This document shows positions 12,144 through 20,606 of a DNA stretch of 64,000 nt, in pieces. Source of the DNA: Novosphingobium sp. (GTDB taxonomy: Bacteria; Pseudomonadota; Alphaproteobacteria; Sphingomonadales; Sphingomonadaceae); NCBI GenBank assembly GCA_024236215.1, contig JACKKX010000003.1, positions 310,001-374,000 on the forward strand, written 5' to 3'. The position numbers were made by a program, and so were the translations under genes. Under the pieces are notes generated by a model, which did not search any database, had not been told where the DNA came from, and saw nothing but the letters and a program-made list of their open reading frames with translations. Position 1 is the first letter of the stretch, and each line of letters opens with the position of its first letter.

Positions 12144-13718
12144 CTAGGGTACAAGAACCGTGTCGAGGGCTTGTTTGAGTAGCTCCGGATGGTCAAGCGT
12201 GTAGTGCAAGCCCCGGCTTTCGTGCCGCGCCAACGCCGAACGCACGATGAGGTCTGCGCATTGCAGCAGGTTTCTGAGCTCGATCAGATCGGTCGAGACG
12301 CGGAAATGGCCGTAATAGTCTTCAACCTCGGCGGTCATCATCGTGATCCGGTGCGCGGCGCGTTCCAGCCGCTTGGTGGTGCGCACGATCCCGACATAGT
12401 TCCACATGAAGCGGCGGATCTCGGTCCAGCTCTGCTTGATGACCACTTCCTCGTCGCTGTCGGTCACACGGCTTTCGTCCCAGGCGCGGACCGGTGGCGG
12501 GGCCTCGAAACTGTCCCAGCGGGCAAGAATGTCGGCCGCTGCCGCCTCGCCGAAAACGAAGCATTCGAGCAGGCTGTTGGAGGCAAGCCGGTTGGCGCCG
12601 TGCAGCCCGCTTTCGGTGCATTCGCCCGCGGCATAGAGCCCCGGCAGGTCGGTGCGTCCGGCCAGATCGATCATGATGCCGCCGCAGGTATAGTGCTGGG
12701 CGGGAACCACCGGGATCGGCTCCTTGGTCATGTCGATCCCCAGCGATATCAGTTTGTCGTAGATGTTGGGGAAGTGTTCGCGCACGAATTCCGGCGGCTG
12801 ATGGCTGATATCGAGGTGAACGAAATCGAGCCCGTCGCGCTTGATCTCGCTGTCGTTGGCGCGCGCGACAATATCGCGCGGGGCGAGCTCGGCGCGCTCA
12901 TCGTAGTCGGGCATGTAGCGGTGCCCGGACTTCGGGTTGATGAGCCGCCCGCCCTCGCCGCGTACCGCCTCGGTGATCAGGAAGTTCTTGACTTCGAGGT
13001 TGTAGAGACAGGTCGGGTGGAACTGCATCATTTCCATGTTGCCTACGCGGGCTCCCGCGCGCCAGGCCATGGCGATCCCGTCACCGGTTGCGCCGCGCGG
13101 CGCGGTGGAAAACTGATAGACCCGGCCCGCCCCGCCGGTGGCGAGCACGGTGGCCCGCGCGGTGTGTGCCTCGACCTTGCCGGTCGCCTCGTCGAGGGCA
13201 TAGACCCCCCAGACCCGGCCCGATCCCGAATAGCGCTCCTCATGCCTCCCGGTAATCAGATCGATGCAGGCGCGCCCCGGCAGCAGGGTGATGTTGGGGT
13301 TGGCCTGGGCGGCCTTGAGCAGGGCTTCCTGCACCGCCCAGCCGGTAGCATCTGCAACGTGGACGATCCGGCGGTGGCTGTGCCCGCCTTCGCGGGTGAG
13401 GTGCAGGTGCTCGCCTTCGGTATTGAATGGCACGCCCAGATCGATCAGCCGGTCGATCGCGTGGGGCGCGCGCTCGATCACGAATTCGACCGTCTCGAGC
13501 CGGTTGAGCCCCGCACCGGCCACCATCGTGTCGCGGATGTGATCCTCGAACGTATCCCCGGCATCGAGCACCGCGGCGATCCCGCCCTGGGCCCAGGCGG
13601 TCGACCCTCCGGTCAGCTCGCCCTTGGCGAGAACCAGCACCCTGAGCCGCTCGGCCAGCGCCAGCGCCGCAGTCAGCCCGGCGGCGCCGGAACCAACGAC
13701 GATGACGTCGTGGGTCAT
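12144..13718 (-). CDS. nadB: L-aspartate oxidase
   Basis: First enzyme of de novo NAD synthesis: oxidises L-aspartate to iminoaspartate with FAD. The dinucleotide fold opens the protein (VVGSGAAGLTAALAL), followed by the family blocks GGSTAWAQGGIAA, HPTCLYN, AVRGEGGRLIN, HYTCGGI and the FAD-contacting GLYAAGECTESGLHGANRLASNSLLE. At 524 residues it has normal length with the helical C-terminal domain (IRRFMWNYVGIVRTTKRLE). The start ATG 13718 overlaps the stop of the upstream ABC ATPase by 4 bp (ATGA), so the two are translationally coupled. nadA and nadC are not in the window; nadE is 40 kb away. Confidence 0.96.
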   Translation of the reverse strand: MTHDVIVVGSGAAGLTAALALAERLRVLVLAKGELTGGSTAWAQGGIAAVLDAGDTFEDHIRDTMVAGAGLNRLETVEFVIERAPHAIDRLIDLGVPFNTEGEHLHLTREGGHSHRRIVHVADATGWAVQEALLKAAQANPNITLLPGRACIDLITGRHEERYSGSGRVWGVYALDEATGKVEAHTARATVLATGGAGRVYQFSTAPRGATGDGIAMAWRAGARVGNMEMMQFHPTCLYNLEVKNFLITEAVRGEGGRLINPKSGHRYMPDYDERAELAPRDIVARANDSEIKRDGLDFVHLDISHQPPEFVREHFPNIYDKLISLGIDMTKEPIPVVPAQHYTCGGIMIDLAGRTDLPGLYAAGECTESGLHGANRLASNSLLECFVFGEAAAADILARWDSFEAPPPVRAWDESRVTDSDEEVVIKQSWTEIRRFMWNYVGIVRTTKRLERAAHRITMMTAEVEDYYGHFRVSTDLIELRNLLQCADLIVRSALARHESRGLHYTLDHPELLKQALDTVLVP

Positions 13719-14656
13719 GCCGCCGCCCGGCTGGTCAGGGCGACGAACACATCCTCCAGATCGGCCTCGCGGGTGGTGACGTCGACGATGCCCAGGCCCA
13801 TGCCCTGGATCAGCGAAAGCACTTCGCCAGCATTGCTGCGGTCCTTGTCATAGGTGATCTCGATCACCTGATCGCCGGTCTTCTCGCACTTGTGGAAGGC
13901 CGGGTGCGAGGGGCATTCGCCAATCGGCTTGTCGAGCGTGACCACAACGACCTTTTCGCGCGCCATTTCAACCAGTTCGCGGGTTGGCTTGTTGGCGATC
14001 AGCTGGCCGTGGTTGATGATCGCGATCCGGTCGCAGAGCTGTTCGGCCTCTTCGAGGTAGTGTGTGGTCAGCACCACGGTGACCCCGCCCGCGTTGAGCT
14101 CGCCCACCAGTTCCCACAGCTGGCGGCGCAGTTCGACATCGACCCCGGCGGTCGGTTCATCGAGCACGATCACCGGGGGCATGTGGACCAGCGCCTTGGC
14201 GATCAGCAGACGGCGCTTCATCCCCCCCGAAAGGGTGCGGGCATAGGCATTGGCCTTGTCGGCCAGATGGACCTGGCCGAGCAGCTCAAGGCTGCGCCGC
14301 GCGGCCTTGGGCACGCCGTAAAGCCCGGCCTGGTTTTCCAGCACCTCGAAGGGGGTGAAGAACGGGTCGAACACCACTTCCTGGGGCACGATCCCGATCG
14401 CGCGCTTGGCGTTGCGGCTGTCGGCATCGATATCGAAGCCCCAGATTTCGGCGCTGCCGCCGGTTTTCATCACGAGGCCCGCAAGGATGTTGATCAGGGT
14501 TGATTTGCCCGCGCCGTTGGGGCCGAGCAGCCCGAAGATCTGCCCTTGCGGGACGTCGAAACTCACCCCGTCGAGCGCCAGTTTGGCGGGGGCGTTGCCG
14601 GCCGGGGCATAGCGCTTGACGAGGTTTTTGATGCTGATTGCGGGAGGCGTGTCCAT
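13715..14656 (-). CDS. ABC transporter ATP-binding protein, permease not adjacent
   Basis: A complete nucleotide-binding subunit: Walker A GPNGAGKST, signature LSGGMKRR, Walker B VIVLDEPTAGVD and the H-loop TTHYLEEAEQLCDR. The C-terminal regulatory tail (residues 215-313, VVVTLDKPIGECP...VDVTTREADLEDVFVAL) places it with the CcmA/DrrA/YadG class of two-component exporters, whose partner is a separate six-helix permease. No permease gene flanks it: upstream is a divergent DUF4402 gene and downstream is nadB, which overlaps by 4 bp. The start is ambiguous between ATG 14656 (MDTPP) and ATG 14665; neither has a strong ribosome site. Substrate unknown. Confidence 0.88.
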   Translation of the reverse strand: MDTPPAISIKNLVKRYAPAGNAPAKLALDGVSFDVPQGQIFGLLGPNGAGKSTLINILAGLVMKTGGSAEIWGFDIDADSRNAKRAIGIVPQEVVFDPFFTPFEVLENQAGLYGVPKAARRSLELLGQVHLADKANAYARTLSGGMKRRLLIAKALVHMPPVIVLDEPTAGVDVELRRQLWELVGELNAGGVTVVLTTHYLEEAEQLCDRIAIINHGQLIANKPTRELVEMAREKVVVVTLDKPIGECPSHPAFHKCEKTGDQVIEITYDKDRSNAGEVLSLIQGMGLGIVDVTTREADLEDVFVALTSRAAA

Positions 14657-14797
14657 GGCCTGCATTTGGGACAGGAAAGTGCCCGCGTAAAGCCCCAAGC
14701 AAGGGCGGAAAACGGGGATGGCGAACGATGATCCCTACCGCGCTGTTAACCATACCCCTGCAAGGTGCCTTCACCGCGCCGCGCTAGACCGGATGGC

Positions 14798-15421
14798 ATG
14801 ACCTGGGGGGTCTTCTGGCGCAGCACCGTGCTGCAACCGCAGAAACGCGCAGTTTGCGCGGCGGCGGTCTGCGCCCTGATCGCGGGATTCGCCGCCCCCG
14901 CCAGCGCCGGTGAAGTCGCCACGGCGACCGGATCGAGCCGGGCGACAATCGTGGCGCCGCTGACGCTTGTGAAGATCCAGGATCTCGATTTCGGGCGGAT
15001 CGTCGCGCGGCCCACCGCTGGAACGGTCACGGTCGATCAGATCACCGGGGCTTGCTCGGTCACCGGGGCGATCCTTGAGGTGGGCACCTGCCACTATGCC
15101 AGCTTTGCCGGGATGGCAGGAGGGCGCAACATGAACGCCCGCATCTCGCTTAACAGTGTGGTCAACCTGACCGGTCCGGGCCAGACCATGGTGCTCGACA
15201 ACGTCAAGCTGGGGACCAATTCGACGATCAGCTTCGCCGGTAATACCAATGCCAATGGCCAGGGTGTGGGCCTGACCCAGGGCAACGGCAACCAGCGCTA
15301 TACCATAGCCACCTCCAGCGGCATCTTCGTGCTCAACGTTGGCGGCAGGCTAAACGTCAACGCCAATCAGGCGGGGGGCACCTACACGGGGTCGCTGACC
15401 GTTACCGTACAGTACCAGTAG
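14798..15421 (+). CDS. DUF4402 family secreted protein
   Basis: After a signal peptide (QKRAVCAAAVCALIAGFAAPASA) the mature part of about 165 residues is Gly/Thr/Asn-rich beta sandwich: LTLVKIQDLDFGRIVARPTAGTV is the characteristic start of DUF4402, and the protein ends with the strand YTGSLTVTVQYQ that closes this fold. A cysteine pair (GACSV, GTCHY) may form a disulphide. DUF4402 proteins are periplasmic or surface beta proteins, often compared with pilin subunits, and are frequent in sphingomonads, usually in clusters; this one is single with no chaperone or usher nearby. ATG 14798 is preferred; an in-frame GTG at 14765 is the alternative. Confidence 0.85.
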   Translation: MTWGVFWRSTVLQPQKRAVCAAAVCALIAGFAAPASAGEVATATGSSRATIVAPLTLVKIQDLDFGRIVARPTAGTVTVDQITGACSVTGAILEVGTCHYASFAGMAGGRNMNARISLNSVVNLTGPGQTMVLDNVKLGTNSTISFAGNTNANGQGVGLTQGNGNQRYTIATSSGIFVLNVGGRLNVNANQAGGTYTGSLTVTVQYQ

Positions 15422-15460
15422 ATATGGAAATCGCCGTGCCGTCCTGCTAAGGCGCGCGCC

Positions 15461-15658
15461 ATGAGCACTCCGCACGAAACCGCAATCGTCACCACCACCC
15501 GCGTCTGCTGCGATGGCGCCAGCGGCATCCCCGGCGGGGCGGCTCTGGGCCATCCGCGCGTGTGGCTGGAAATCGACGAAAGCGGCGAGGCCGAATGCGG
15601 CTATTGCGGCAAGCGCTTCGTGCTCAAGGGCGGCGCGGCGGACAAGGCTGCGGCCTGA
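15461..15658 (+). CDS. Zinc-finger (CHCC) domain protein
   Basis: A 65-residue protein with the zf-CHCC pattern: C16/C17, H31 (GHPRVWLEI), C46 and C49 (ECGYCGKRFVL). The same module forms the zinc-binding part of the mitochondrial complex I subunit NDUFS6, and free-standing bacterial homologues are common in alphaproteobacteria, where a role near complex I is supposed. Start ATG 15461 has AAGGCG upstream. Its 3' end overlaps the convergent acetyltransferase gene by 58 bp. Confidence 0.85.
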   Translation: MSTPHETAIVTTTRVCCDGASGIPGGAALGHPRVWLEIDESGEAECGYCGKRFVLKGGAADKAAA

Positions 15659-16098
15659 AGATCCAGGACGTGGGTTGCGGTCTCGTCGCCGCATCGCTCG
15701 AATCCGATCGTTTCGTAAAATGCTGCGCCTTCGGCGGTACGGGTTCGCAGCCGCAGGCGGGTGAAGGTCGTCCCGGCATGGGCGACAAGCCGTTCAAGCA
15801 GATGGCGCCCGGCTCCGGTCCGCCGCGCGGCCTTTCGCACATAGACATGCCTGATCCGACCGATTGCCGGATCATCGGCATAGGGATCGCGGTTGAGGCC
15901 GCCTGCCGCGACCATCTCACCATGGCGGTAGATGGCCAGATAGCATTCCCCCGGAGCGTCGAACCGGTTTTCGCCACTCACCCATTCACGCCGTAGCGTT
16001 TCCATGAAGGGGAACCCGGCAGACCCTGCTTCCTCGATCAGGACCGCGATGTCATCGTCCATGCCTGAGATCGGAGCAACTTCGAGATCGCTTGCCAT
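15601..16098 (-). CDS. GNAT family N-acetyltransferase
   Basis: A 165-residue acetyltransferase starting at ATG 16098 (MASDLEVAPIS). The acetyl-CoA binding loop appears as VYVRKAARRTGAGRHLLERL (motif A, around residues 85-104), preceded by the AAGGLNRDPY strand and followed by the LRLRTR and FYETIGFERCG motif-B strand and helix. The reading frame stays open far upstream, antisense to tldD, but the family fold begins here and an AAGGCG lies upstream. It is divergent from tldD (54 bp between starts), and its last 20 residues are encoded opposite the zinc-finger gene. Substrate unknown. Confidence 0.85.
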   Translation of the reverse strand: MASDLEVAPISGMDDDIAVLIEEAGSAGFPFMETLRREWVSGENRFDAPGECYLAIYRHGEMVAAGGLNRDPYADDPAIGRIRHVYVRKAARRTGAGRHLLERLVAHAGTTFTRLRLRTRTAEGAAFYETIGFERCGDETATHVLDLQAAALSAAPPLSTKRLPQ

Positions 16099-16152
16099 TG
16101 AATTGGCGCCTTCACCGCTGGTCTTGCCGCAACTTGGCCCTATATCGGGGCA

Positions 16153-17586
16153 ATGACCAGTCCCGATCCGCGCTCGCTGCTCTATCGCCAGCTCGATCCC
16201 GCCCGCGCCCAGGCGCTGACCGCCGAGGCCTTGGCGCGGTGCGACGATGGCGAGCTGTTCCTCCAGTTCATCGCCTCGGAGACCTTTGTTTTCGATGACG
16301 GACGGCTCAAGACGGCGGACTATTCGCGCGATTCCGGCTTCGGGCTGCGCGGGCTTTCGGGCGAGATGACCGGCTTTGCCCACGCCAACGAGATCAGCGA
16401 GAGCGCGATCCGCCGCGCGGGCGAAACGCTGCAGCTGCTCGATCCGGCCAAGGGCCAGTCTGCGCCGCCGCCGCGCCAGAGCAACCGCCATCTCTATACC
16501 GATATGTCGCCGCTCGATGCGCTGCCCTTTGCCGAAAAGGTCCGCCTGCTCGAAACCATCGACACCGCGGCGCGCGCGCGCGATCCGCGCGTGGCGCAGG
16601 TCAGCGCCAGCCTGGCCGCGAGCTGGTCGGTGGTGGAGATCGTGCGCGCCGACGGGTTCGTCGCCCACGATGTCCGCCCGCAGGTGCGGCTCAACGTCAG
16701 CATCGTCGCCGAAGCCAACGGTCGGCGCGAAACGGGCAGTTTCGGGATCGGCGGACGGCGGCTCTATGACGATCTGTTCGCGCCGGAAACCTGGAACCGC
16801 GCGATCGACCAGGCGCTGGCCCAGGCATTGACCAACCTGGAAAGCGTGGCCGCTCCCGCCGGGGAGATGACCGTGCTGCTTGGCCCCGGCTGGCCGGGCG
16901 TGCTGCTGCACGAGGCGGTCGGCCACGGGCTTGAGGGCGATTTCAACCGCAAGGGCACCTCGGCCTTTTCGGGCCGGATCGGCGAGCGCGTCGGCGCACC
17001 GGGGGTGACCGTGATCGACGATGGCTCGCTTGTCTCACCGCTGGGCGGGGGGCGGCGCGGATCGCTCTCGATCGACGACGAAGGCACGCCCACCGGCGAA
17101 ACCGTGCTGATCGAGGACGGGATACTCAAGGGCTACATGCAGGACCGGCTCAATGCCCGGCTGATGGGGGTGACGCCCACCGGCAACGGGCGGCGCGAGT
17201 CCTATGCCCATGCGCCGATGCCGCGGATGACCAATACCTTCATGCGCGGCGGCAACGACGATCCGGCGGAACTGCTTGGGCGCGTGAAGAACGGGATCTT
17301 CGCCAAGAGCTTTGGCGGCGGGCAGGTCGATATCGTTTCGGGCAAGTTCGTCTTTTCCTGCACCGAGGCCTACCGGATCGAGAATGGAAAGCTGGGCGCG
17401 CCGATCAAGGGGGCAACGCTGATCGGCGACGGGCCGAGCGTGCTCACCCGGGTGAGCGGGATCGGCAACGACATGGCGCTCGATGAAGGGGTCGGCGTCT
17501 GCGGCAAGGGCGGGCAGAGCGTTCCCGCCGGGGTCGGTCAGCCGACCCTGCTGGTCGAAGGGCTGACCGTGGGCGGAACGGGCTGA
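16153..17586 (+). CDS. tldD: Metalloprotease TldD
   Basis: TldD with its partner TldE(PmbA) forms a heterodimeric zinc protease that trims peptides such as microcin precursors and CcdA. The metal site HEAVGH (residues 253-258) lies in the conserved GWPGVLLHEAVGHGLEGDFNRKGTSAF block, and the C-terminal half carries GGGRRGSLSIDDEGTP, RLNARLMG, TGNGRRESYAHAPMPRMTNT and CTEAYRIENG, all diagnostic. 477 residues is the usual length. No pmbA/tldE gene is in the window. The start at ATG 16153 follows TATCGGGGCA. Confidence 0.96.
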   Translation: MTSPDPRSLLYRQLDPARAQALTAEALARCDDGELFLQFIASETFVFDDGRLKTADYSRDSGFGLRGLSGEMTGFAHANEISESAIRRAGETLQLLDPAKGQSAPPPRQSNRHLYTDMSPLDALPFAEKVRLLETIDTAARARDPRVAQVSASLAASWSVVEIVRADGFVAHDVRPQVRLNVSIVAEANGRRETGSFGIGGRRLYDDLFAPETWNRAIDQALAQALTNLESVAAPAGEMTVLLGPGWPGVLLHEAVGHGLEGDFNRKGTSAFSGRIGERVGAPGVTVIDDGSLVSPLGGGRRGSLSIDDEGTPTGETVLIEDGILKGYMQDRLNARLMGVTPTGNGRRESYAHAPMPRMTNTFMRGGNDDPAELLGRVKNGIFAKSFGGGQVDIVSGKFVFSCTEAYRIENGKLGAPIKGATLIGDGPSVLTRVSGIGNDMALDEGVGVCGKGGQSVPAGVGQPTLLVEGLTVGGTG

Positions 17587-17645
17587 TCCGTCAGCCCCCG
17601 TTCAGCTTGATGTGATAGCGTCACATCCGTCCAAGGAGATCCGAC

Positions 17646-18047
17646 ATGCGCAAGCTTGCAATCGCCCTTACCGCCGCCGCGATGCTGCTGGGTGGCACCG
17701 CGCTGGAGGCCAAGCCCAAGCTCACGCCCGAACAGCGGCTGGAAAAGCTGCTTGAGGGGCGCGAGGCCGGCAAGCCGGTACATTGTCTGCCGATGTGGCA
17801 GACCAGCGAGATGGAGATCATCGATCACGTCGCGATTGTCTATGGCCGGGGCGAAACGATCTGGGTCAACCGTCCCAGGGATCCCAAATACCTCGATTCC
17901 GACGATATCCTGGTGACCCGCACCTATGGCACCGAGCTGTGCGATCTCGATATCATCCATACGGTCGACCGCTCATCGCACTTCACCACCGGCTTTATCA
18001 GCCTGGGCGAATTTGTCCCTTACAAGCGGGTCAAACCCGCCGAATAG
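17646..18047 (+). CDS. Secreted protein of unknown function (133 aa)
   Basis: AAGGAGATCCGAC before ATG 17646 is a textbook ribosome site. A short signal peptide (MRKLAIALTAAAMLLGGTALEA) is followed by a charged linker (KPKLTPEQRLEKLLEGREAGKP) and a small domain with a cysteine pair (VHCLPMWQTSEMEIIDHVAIVYGRG, TELCDLDIIHTVD). Proteins of this kind (GKPVxCL...) are common periplasmic hypotheticals in sphingomonads. It follows tldD by 59 bp on the same strand and is closed by a clear terminator. Confidence 0.8.
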   Translation: MRKLAIALTAAAMLLGGTALEAKPKLTPEQRLEKLLEGREAGKPVHCLPMWQTSEMEIIDHVAIVYGRGETIWVNRPRDPKYLDSDDILVTRTYGTELCDLDIIHTVDRSSHFTTGFISLGEFVPYKRVKPAE

Positions 18048-18074
18048 GGCACTCCATACCGATTGACAGCGAGC

Positions 18075-18106
18075 GCCGCCCGGAGCGATCCGGGCGGTGT
18101 CTTTTT
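18075..18106 (+). terminator. Rho-independent terminator
   Basis: GCCGCCCGGA and TCCGGGCGGT pair over 10 bp (one G-U) around a GCGA tetraloop and are followed by GTCTTTTT. It ends the tldD/secreted-protein transcript before the P450 promoter. Confidence 0.85.
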
Positions 18107-18112
18107 GGCGGC

Positions 18113-18150
18113 TTGACTTCGTCCGGCAAACAATTAGGGTTTCCACCCTA
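18113..18150 (+). promoter_or_regulatory. Promoter with palindromic operator candidate before the CYP153 gene
   Basis: TTGACT at 18113-18118 is a good -35. TAGGGT-TTCC-ACCCTA at 18135-18150 is a perfect 6-bp inverted repeat lying where the -10 element should be, 31 bp before the P450 start. A TetR-family repressor is encoded by the very next gene after the P450, which makes this its likely operator (inference). Confidence 0.5.
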
Positions 18151-18181
18151 GAACGGCCATGCAAGGCCAGGGGAGAGGAAC

Positions 18182-19432
18182 ATGGCCACCGCAGCACCGC
18201 TGGAGCGTACCCAATCGCCGATCGCGCCGATCGATGTTTCGCGCAAGGAACTCTATGAAGGCGAGGGCTGGCAGGAACCGTTCCGCACCCTGCGCGCCCA
18301 GGCACCGATCCAGTACGTTCCCGATAGCGAATTCGGCCCCTACTGGTCGGTCAGTACCTACAAGCCGATCGTCCACGTCGAGGCGCTGCCCAAGATCTTT
18401 TCCTCAAGCTGGGAGTATGGCGGGATCGCGATCCCCGGCAAGGTCGACGAGCTGATCGAGGGCGAGATCCGCATGCCGATGTTCATCGCCATGGATCCCC
18501 CACACCACACCGCCCAGCGCCGTACCGTGGCCCCCAGCTTCGGCCCGTCCGAAGTCGCGGCGATGAAGGCCGAGGTTCAGCAGCGCACCGCCGAGGTGCT
18601 TGACAGTCTGCCGATCGGTGAGGCGTTCAACTGGGTTGACCGGGTTTCGATCGAGCTGACCACCGGAATGCTCGCCCGGCTGTTCGACTTCCCCTGGGAA
18701 GAGCGCCACAAGCTGACCTACTGGTCGGACATGGGCGGCAATGTCGAGGCGATGAAACGCCCGGAGGATATCGCCAAGCGCAACGCCGCCCTGTTCGAGA
18801 TGGGCGCCGCCTTTGCCGAGCTGTGGCAGCAGAAGGTGGCCAATCCGGGCAAGGACCTGATCTCGGTCATGCTGCGCAGCGACGCTATGAGCACGATGAG
18901 CCAGGAAGAATTCATCGGCAACCTGATCCTGCTGATTGTCGGCGGCAACGATACCACCCGCAATTCGATGTCGGCCTTTGCCTGGGGGCTCGAACAGTTT
19001 CCCGATCAGCGCGCCAAGCTTGAGGCCGATCCTTCGCTGATCCCCAACGCGGTGCAGGAACTGGTCCGCTGGCAGACCCCGCTGGCGCATATGCGCCGCA
19101 CCGTCCAGGAAGACACCGAGCTGGATGGCGTCGCCATGAAGAAGGGTGACAAGGTTGTGCTCTGGTATATCTCGGCCAACCGCGACGAGTCCGTGTTTGC
19201 CGATGCCGACAAGGTGGTCGTCGATCGCGAGAACGCGCGGCGCCACCTTTCCTTCGGCTATGGCATCCACCGCTGCGTCGGCGCGCGGGTGGCCGAGTTG
19301 CAACTCACCACCTTGCTCGAGGAAATGGCCAAGCGGCGTCTGCGCGCCAATGTCGTGCGCGAGCCGGTGCGGGTGGCAACCTGCTTCGTTCACGGCTACA
19401 AGGAAGTCATGGTCGAGCTGTCGCACTACTGA
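18182..19432 (+). CDS. Cytochrome P450, CYP153-like (terminal alkane/fatty-acid hydroxylase type)
   Basis: A soluble bacterial P450 of 416 residues. The I-helix oxygen-activation motif is GGNDTTRN (254-261), the K-helix ExxR is E293-R296 and the haem ligand is C365 in FGYGIHRCVG. WQTPLAHMRRT just after the K-helix is a CYP153 hallmark, a family that hydroxylates the terminal carbon of medium-chain alkanes and related chains with a ferredoxin and ferredoxin reductase. Neither redox partner is encoded nearby, unlike in typical CYP153 operons, so they must come from elsewhere. The gene overlaps the TetR start by one base (TGATG). Regiochemistry and substrate are inferred from family only. Confidence 0.93.
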   Translation: MATAAPLERTQSPIAPIDVSRKELYEGEGWQEPFRTLRAQAPIQYVPDSEFGPYWSVSTYKPIVHVEALPKIFSSSWEYGGIAIPGKVDELIEGEIRMPMFIAMDPPHHTAQRRTVAPSFGPSEVAAMKAEVQQRTAEVLDSLPIGEAFNWVDRVSIELTTGMLARLFDFPWEERHKLTYWSDMGGNVEAMKRPEDIAKRNAALFEMGAAFAELWQQKVANPGKDLISVMLRSDAMSTMSQEEFIGNLILLIVGGNDTTRNSMSAFAWGLEQFPDQRAKLEADPSLIPNAVQELVRWQTPLAHMRRTVQEDTELDGVAMKKGDKVVLWYISANRDESVFADADKVVVDRENARRHLSFGYGIHRCVGARVAELQLTTLLEEMAKRRLRANVVREPVRVATCFVHGYKEVMVELSHY

Positions 19433-20073
19433 TGAAGACCCGCGACCGGATCGTTCTGGAGGCCCGCGCGCTGTTCAACGAACAGGGCTATGGCAATGTC
19501 ACCACGGCGATGCTGGCCGCGCATCTCGGCATCGCCGAGGGCAATCTGTGGTACCATTTCAAGACCCGCCAGGCGCTGCTTGAGGCGATTGCCGAGCAGT
19601 TCGCCTCGCGGATCGAGACGCGGCTCGACATGGTGCCCGATCCGCATGATCCGATCGGCAGTTACGCCCGGATGCTGGGGCGGCTGATGGCGGAGCTGAG
19701 CGATTTTCGCTTCATCTACCGCGATCAGGCGAGCTACGGCGAGCATGTCGAGCCGGTTGCGGGCAAGGCTCCGGGCTGGCTGGGGCGGACTTTCGACCAG
19801 CTGGAGCGCTATTTCGATACGCTGGCTGATGCCGGGTTGCTTGACTGGCCGCGCGAGCGGCTGCGCGATCTGGCGGTCAACACCACCATCATCCTGCGCT
19901 ACGGGCTGGAACACTACCGCGAAATGGGCGAGCCGACCGGAGCCGGATCGGGGGCCGTGCGCCGCACCCTGCACCGCCACCTGACCCTGTTCGAACACCG
20001 CCTCGCCCCCGAGGCGGCGATCCGGCTGCACGAGGCGATCGAGGCGATTGGCGCGCGCGCGCTGGCGGCCTGA
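19432..20073 (+). CDS. TetR family transcriptional regulator
   Basis: Residues 1-48 form the TetR helix-turn-helix domain (RIVLEARALFNEQGYGNVTTAMLAA, then HLGIAEGNLWYHFKTRQALLEAI). The rest is a helical ligand-binding domain with FRFIYRDQASYGE, similar to regulators of acyl or hydrocarbon metabolism. Its ATG shares a base with the P450 stop, so it is translated from the same transcript and probably controls it through the palindrome at 18135-18150. Confidence 0.92.
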   Translation: MKTRDRIVLEARALFNEQGYGNVTTAMLAAHLGIAEGNLWYHFKTRQALLEAIAEQFASRIETRLDMVPDPHDPIGSYARMLGRLMAELSDFRFIYRDQASYGEHVEPVAGKAPGWLGRTFDQLERYFDTLADAGLLDWPRERLRDLAVNTTIILRYGLEHYREMGEPTGAGSGAVRRTLHRHLTLFEHRLAPEAAIRLHEAIEAIGARALAA

Positions 20074-20097
20074 AGCGCTTGGCGCTATGGCGCCGCC

Positions 20098-20592
20098 ATG
20101 ACCAGCCAGGCAATCCTCGTTCTCACCACCGGCGGAACCATCGACAAGGCCTATTTCGATGCGCTGTCGGAATACCAGATCGTCGAGAGCGGGATTCCCG
20201 CCCTGCTGAGCGAGGCGCGCGTCGCCCTGCCGTTCCGGGTGATCGAGCTGATGCGCAAGGACAGCCTTGAGCTGACCGGGGCCGACCGGGCGCTGATTGC
20301 CAGTGCCGCGCGCGAGGCGCCCGAATGCCGGATCGTCGTCACCCACGGCACCGATACCATGACCGACACCGCAAGGGTCCTTGCTGCCGAGGTTCCGGGC
20401 AAGACCGTGGTCCTCACCGGCGCGCTGACCCCGGCGCGCTTCGCCGAAACCGACGCGCCCTTCAACCTTGGCATGGCCTTCGCGGCGGCGCAGACCTGCC
20501 CGGCGGGGGTGTGGATCGCGATGAGCGGCGAGGTGTTCGACGGGCTCAAGGTGCGCAAGGACCGCGCGGCGGGCAAGTTCGTGGCGATCTGA
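20098..20592 (+). CDS. Asparaginase-domain protein, single N-terminal domain
   Basis: The two catalytic threonine motifs of L-asparaginases are present: LTTGGTIDKAYF (nucleophile region, residues 9-20) and VTHGTDTMTDTA (around 81-92), and GKTVVLTGALTP matches the later family block. The protein stops at 164 residues, whereas active type I and II enzymes are about 330 and have a C-terminal domain that completes the active site. Short single-domain homologues exist in many proteobacteria, so this is probably natural and not a broken gene; its activity is uncertain. It follows the TetR gene by 24 bp on the same strand. Confidence 0.82.
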   Translation: MTSQAILVLTTGGTIDKAYFDALSEYQIVESGIPALLSEARVALPFRVIELMRKDSLELTGADRALIASAAREAPECRIVVTHGTDTMTDTARVLAAEVPGKTVVLTGALTPARFAETDAPFNLGMAFAAAQTCPAGVWIAMSGEVFDGLKVRKDRAAGKFVAI

Positions 20593-20606
20593 TCCCAGGA
20601 CAGGCT

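Noticed and set aside
12189-13853. 554-codon top-strand frame
   Set aside because: Antisense to nadB, Gly/Asp/Arg/His-rich without motifs.
16099-16926. Upstream extension of the GNAT frame to 441 codons
   Set aside because: Runs antisense to tldD and shows no acetyltransferase features; ATG 16098 starts the fold.
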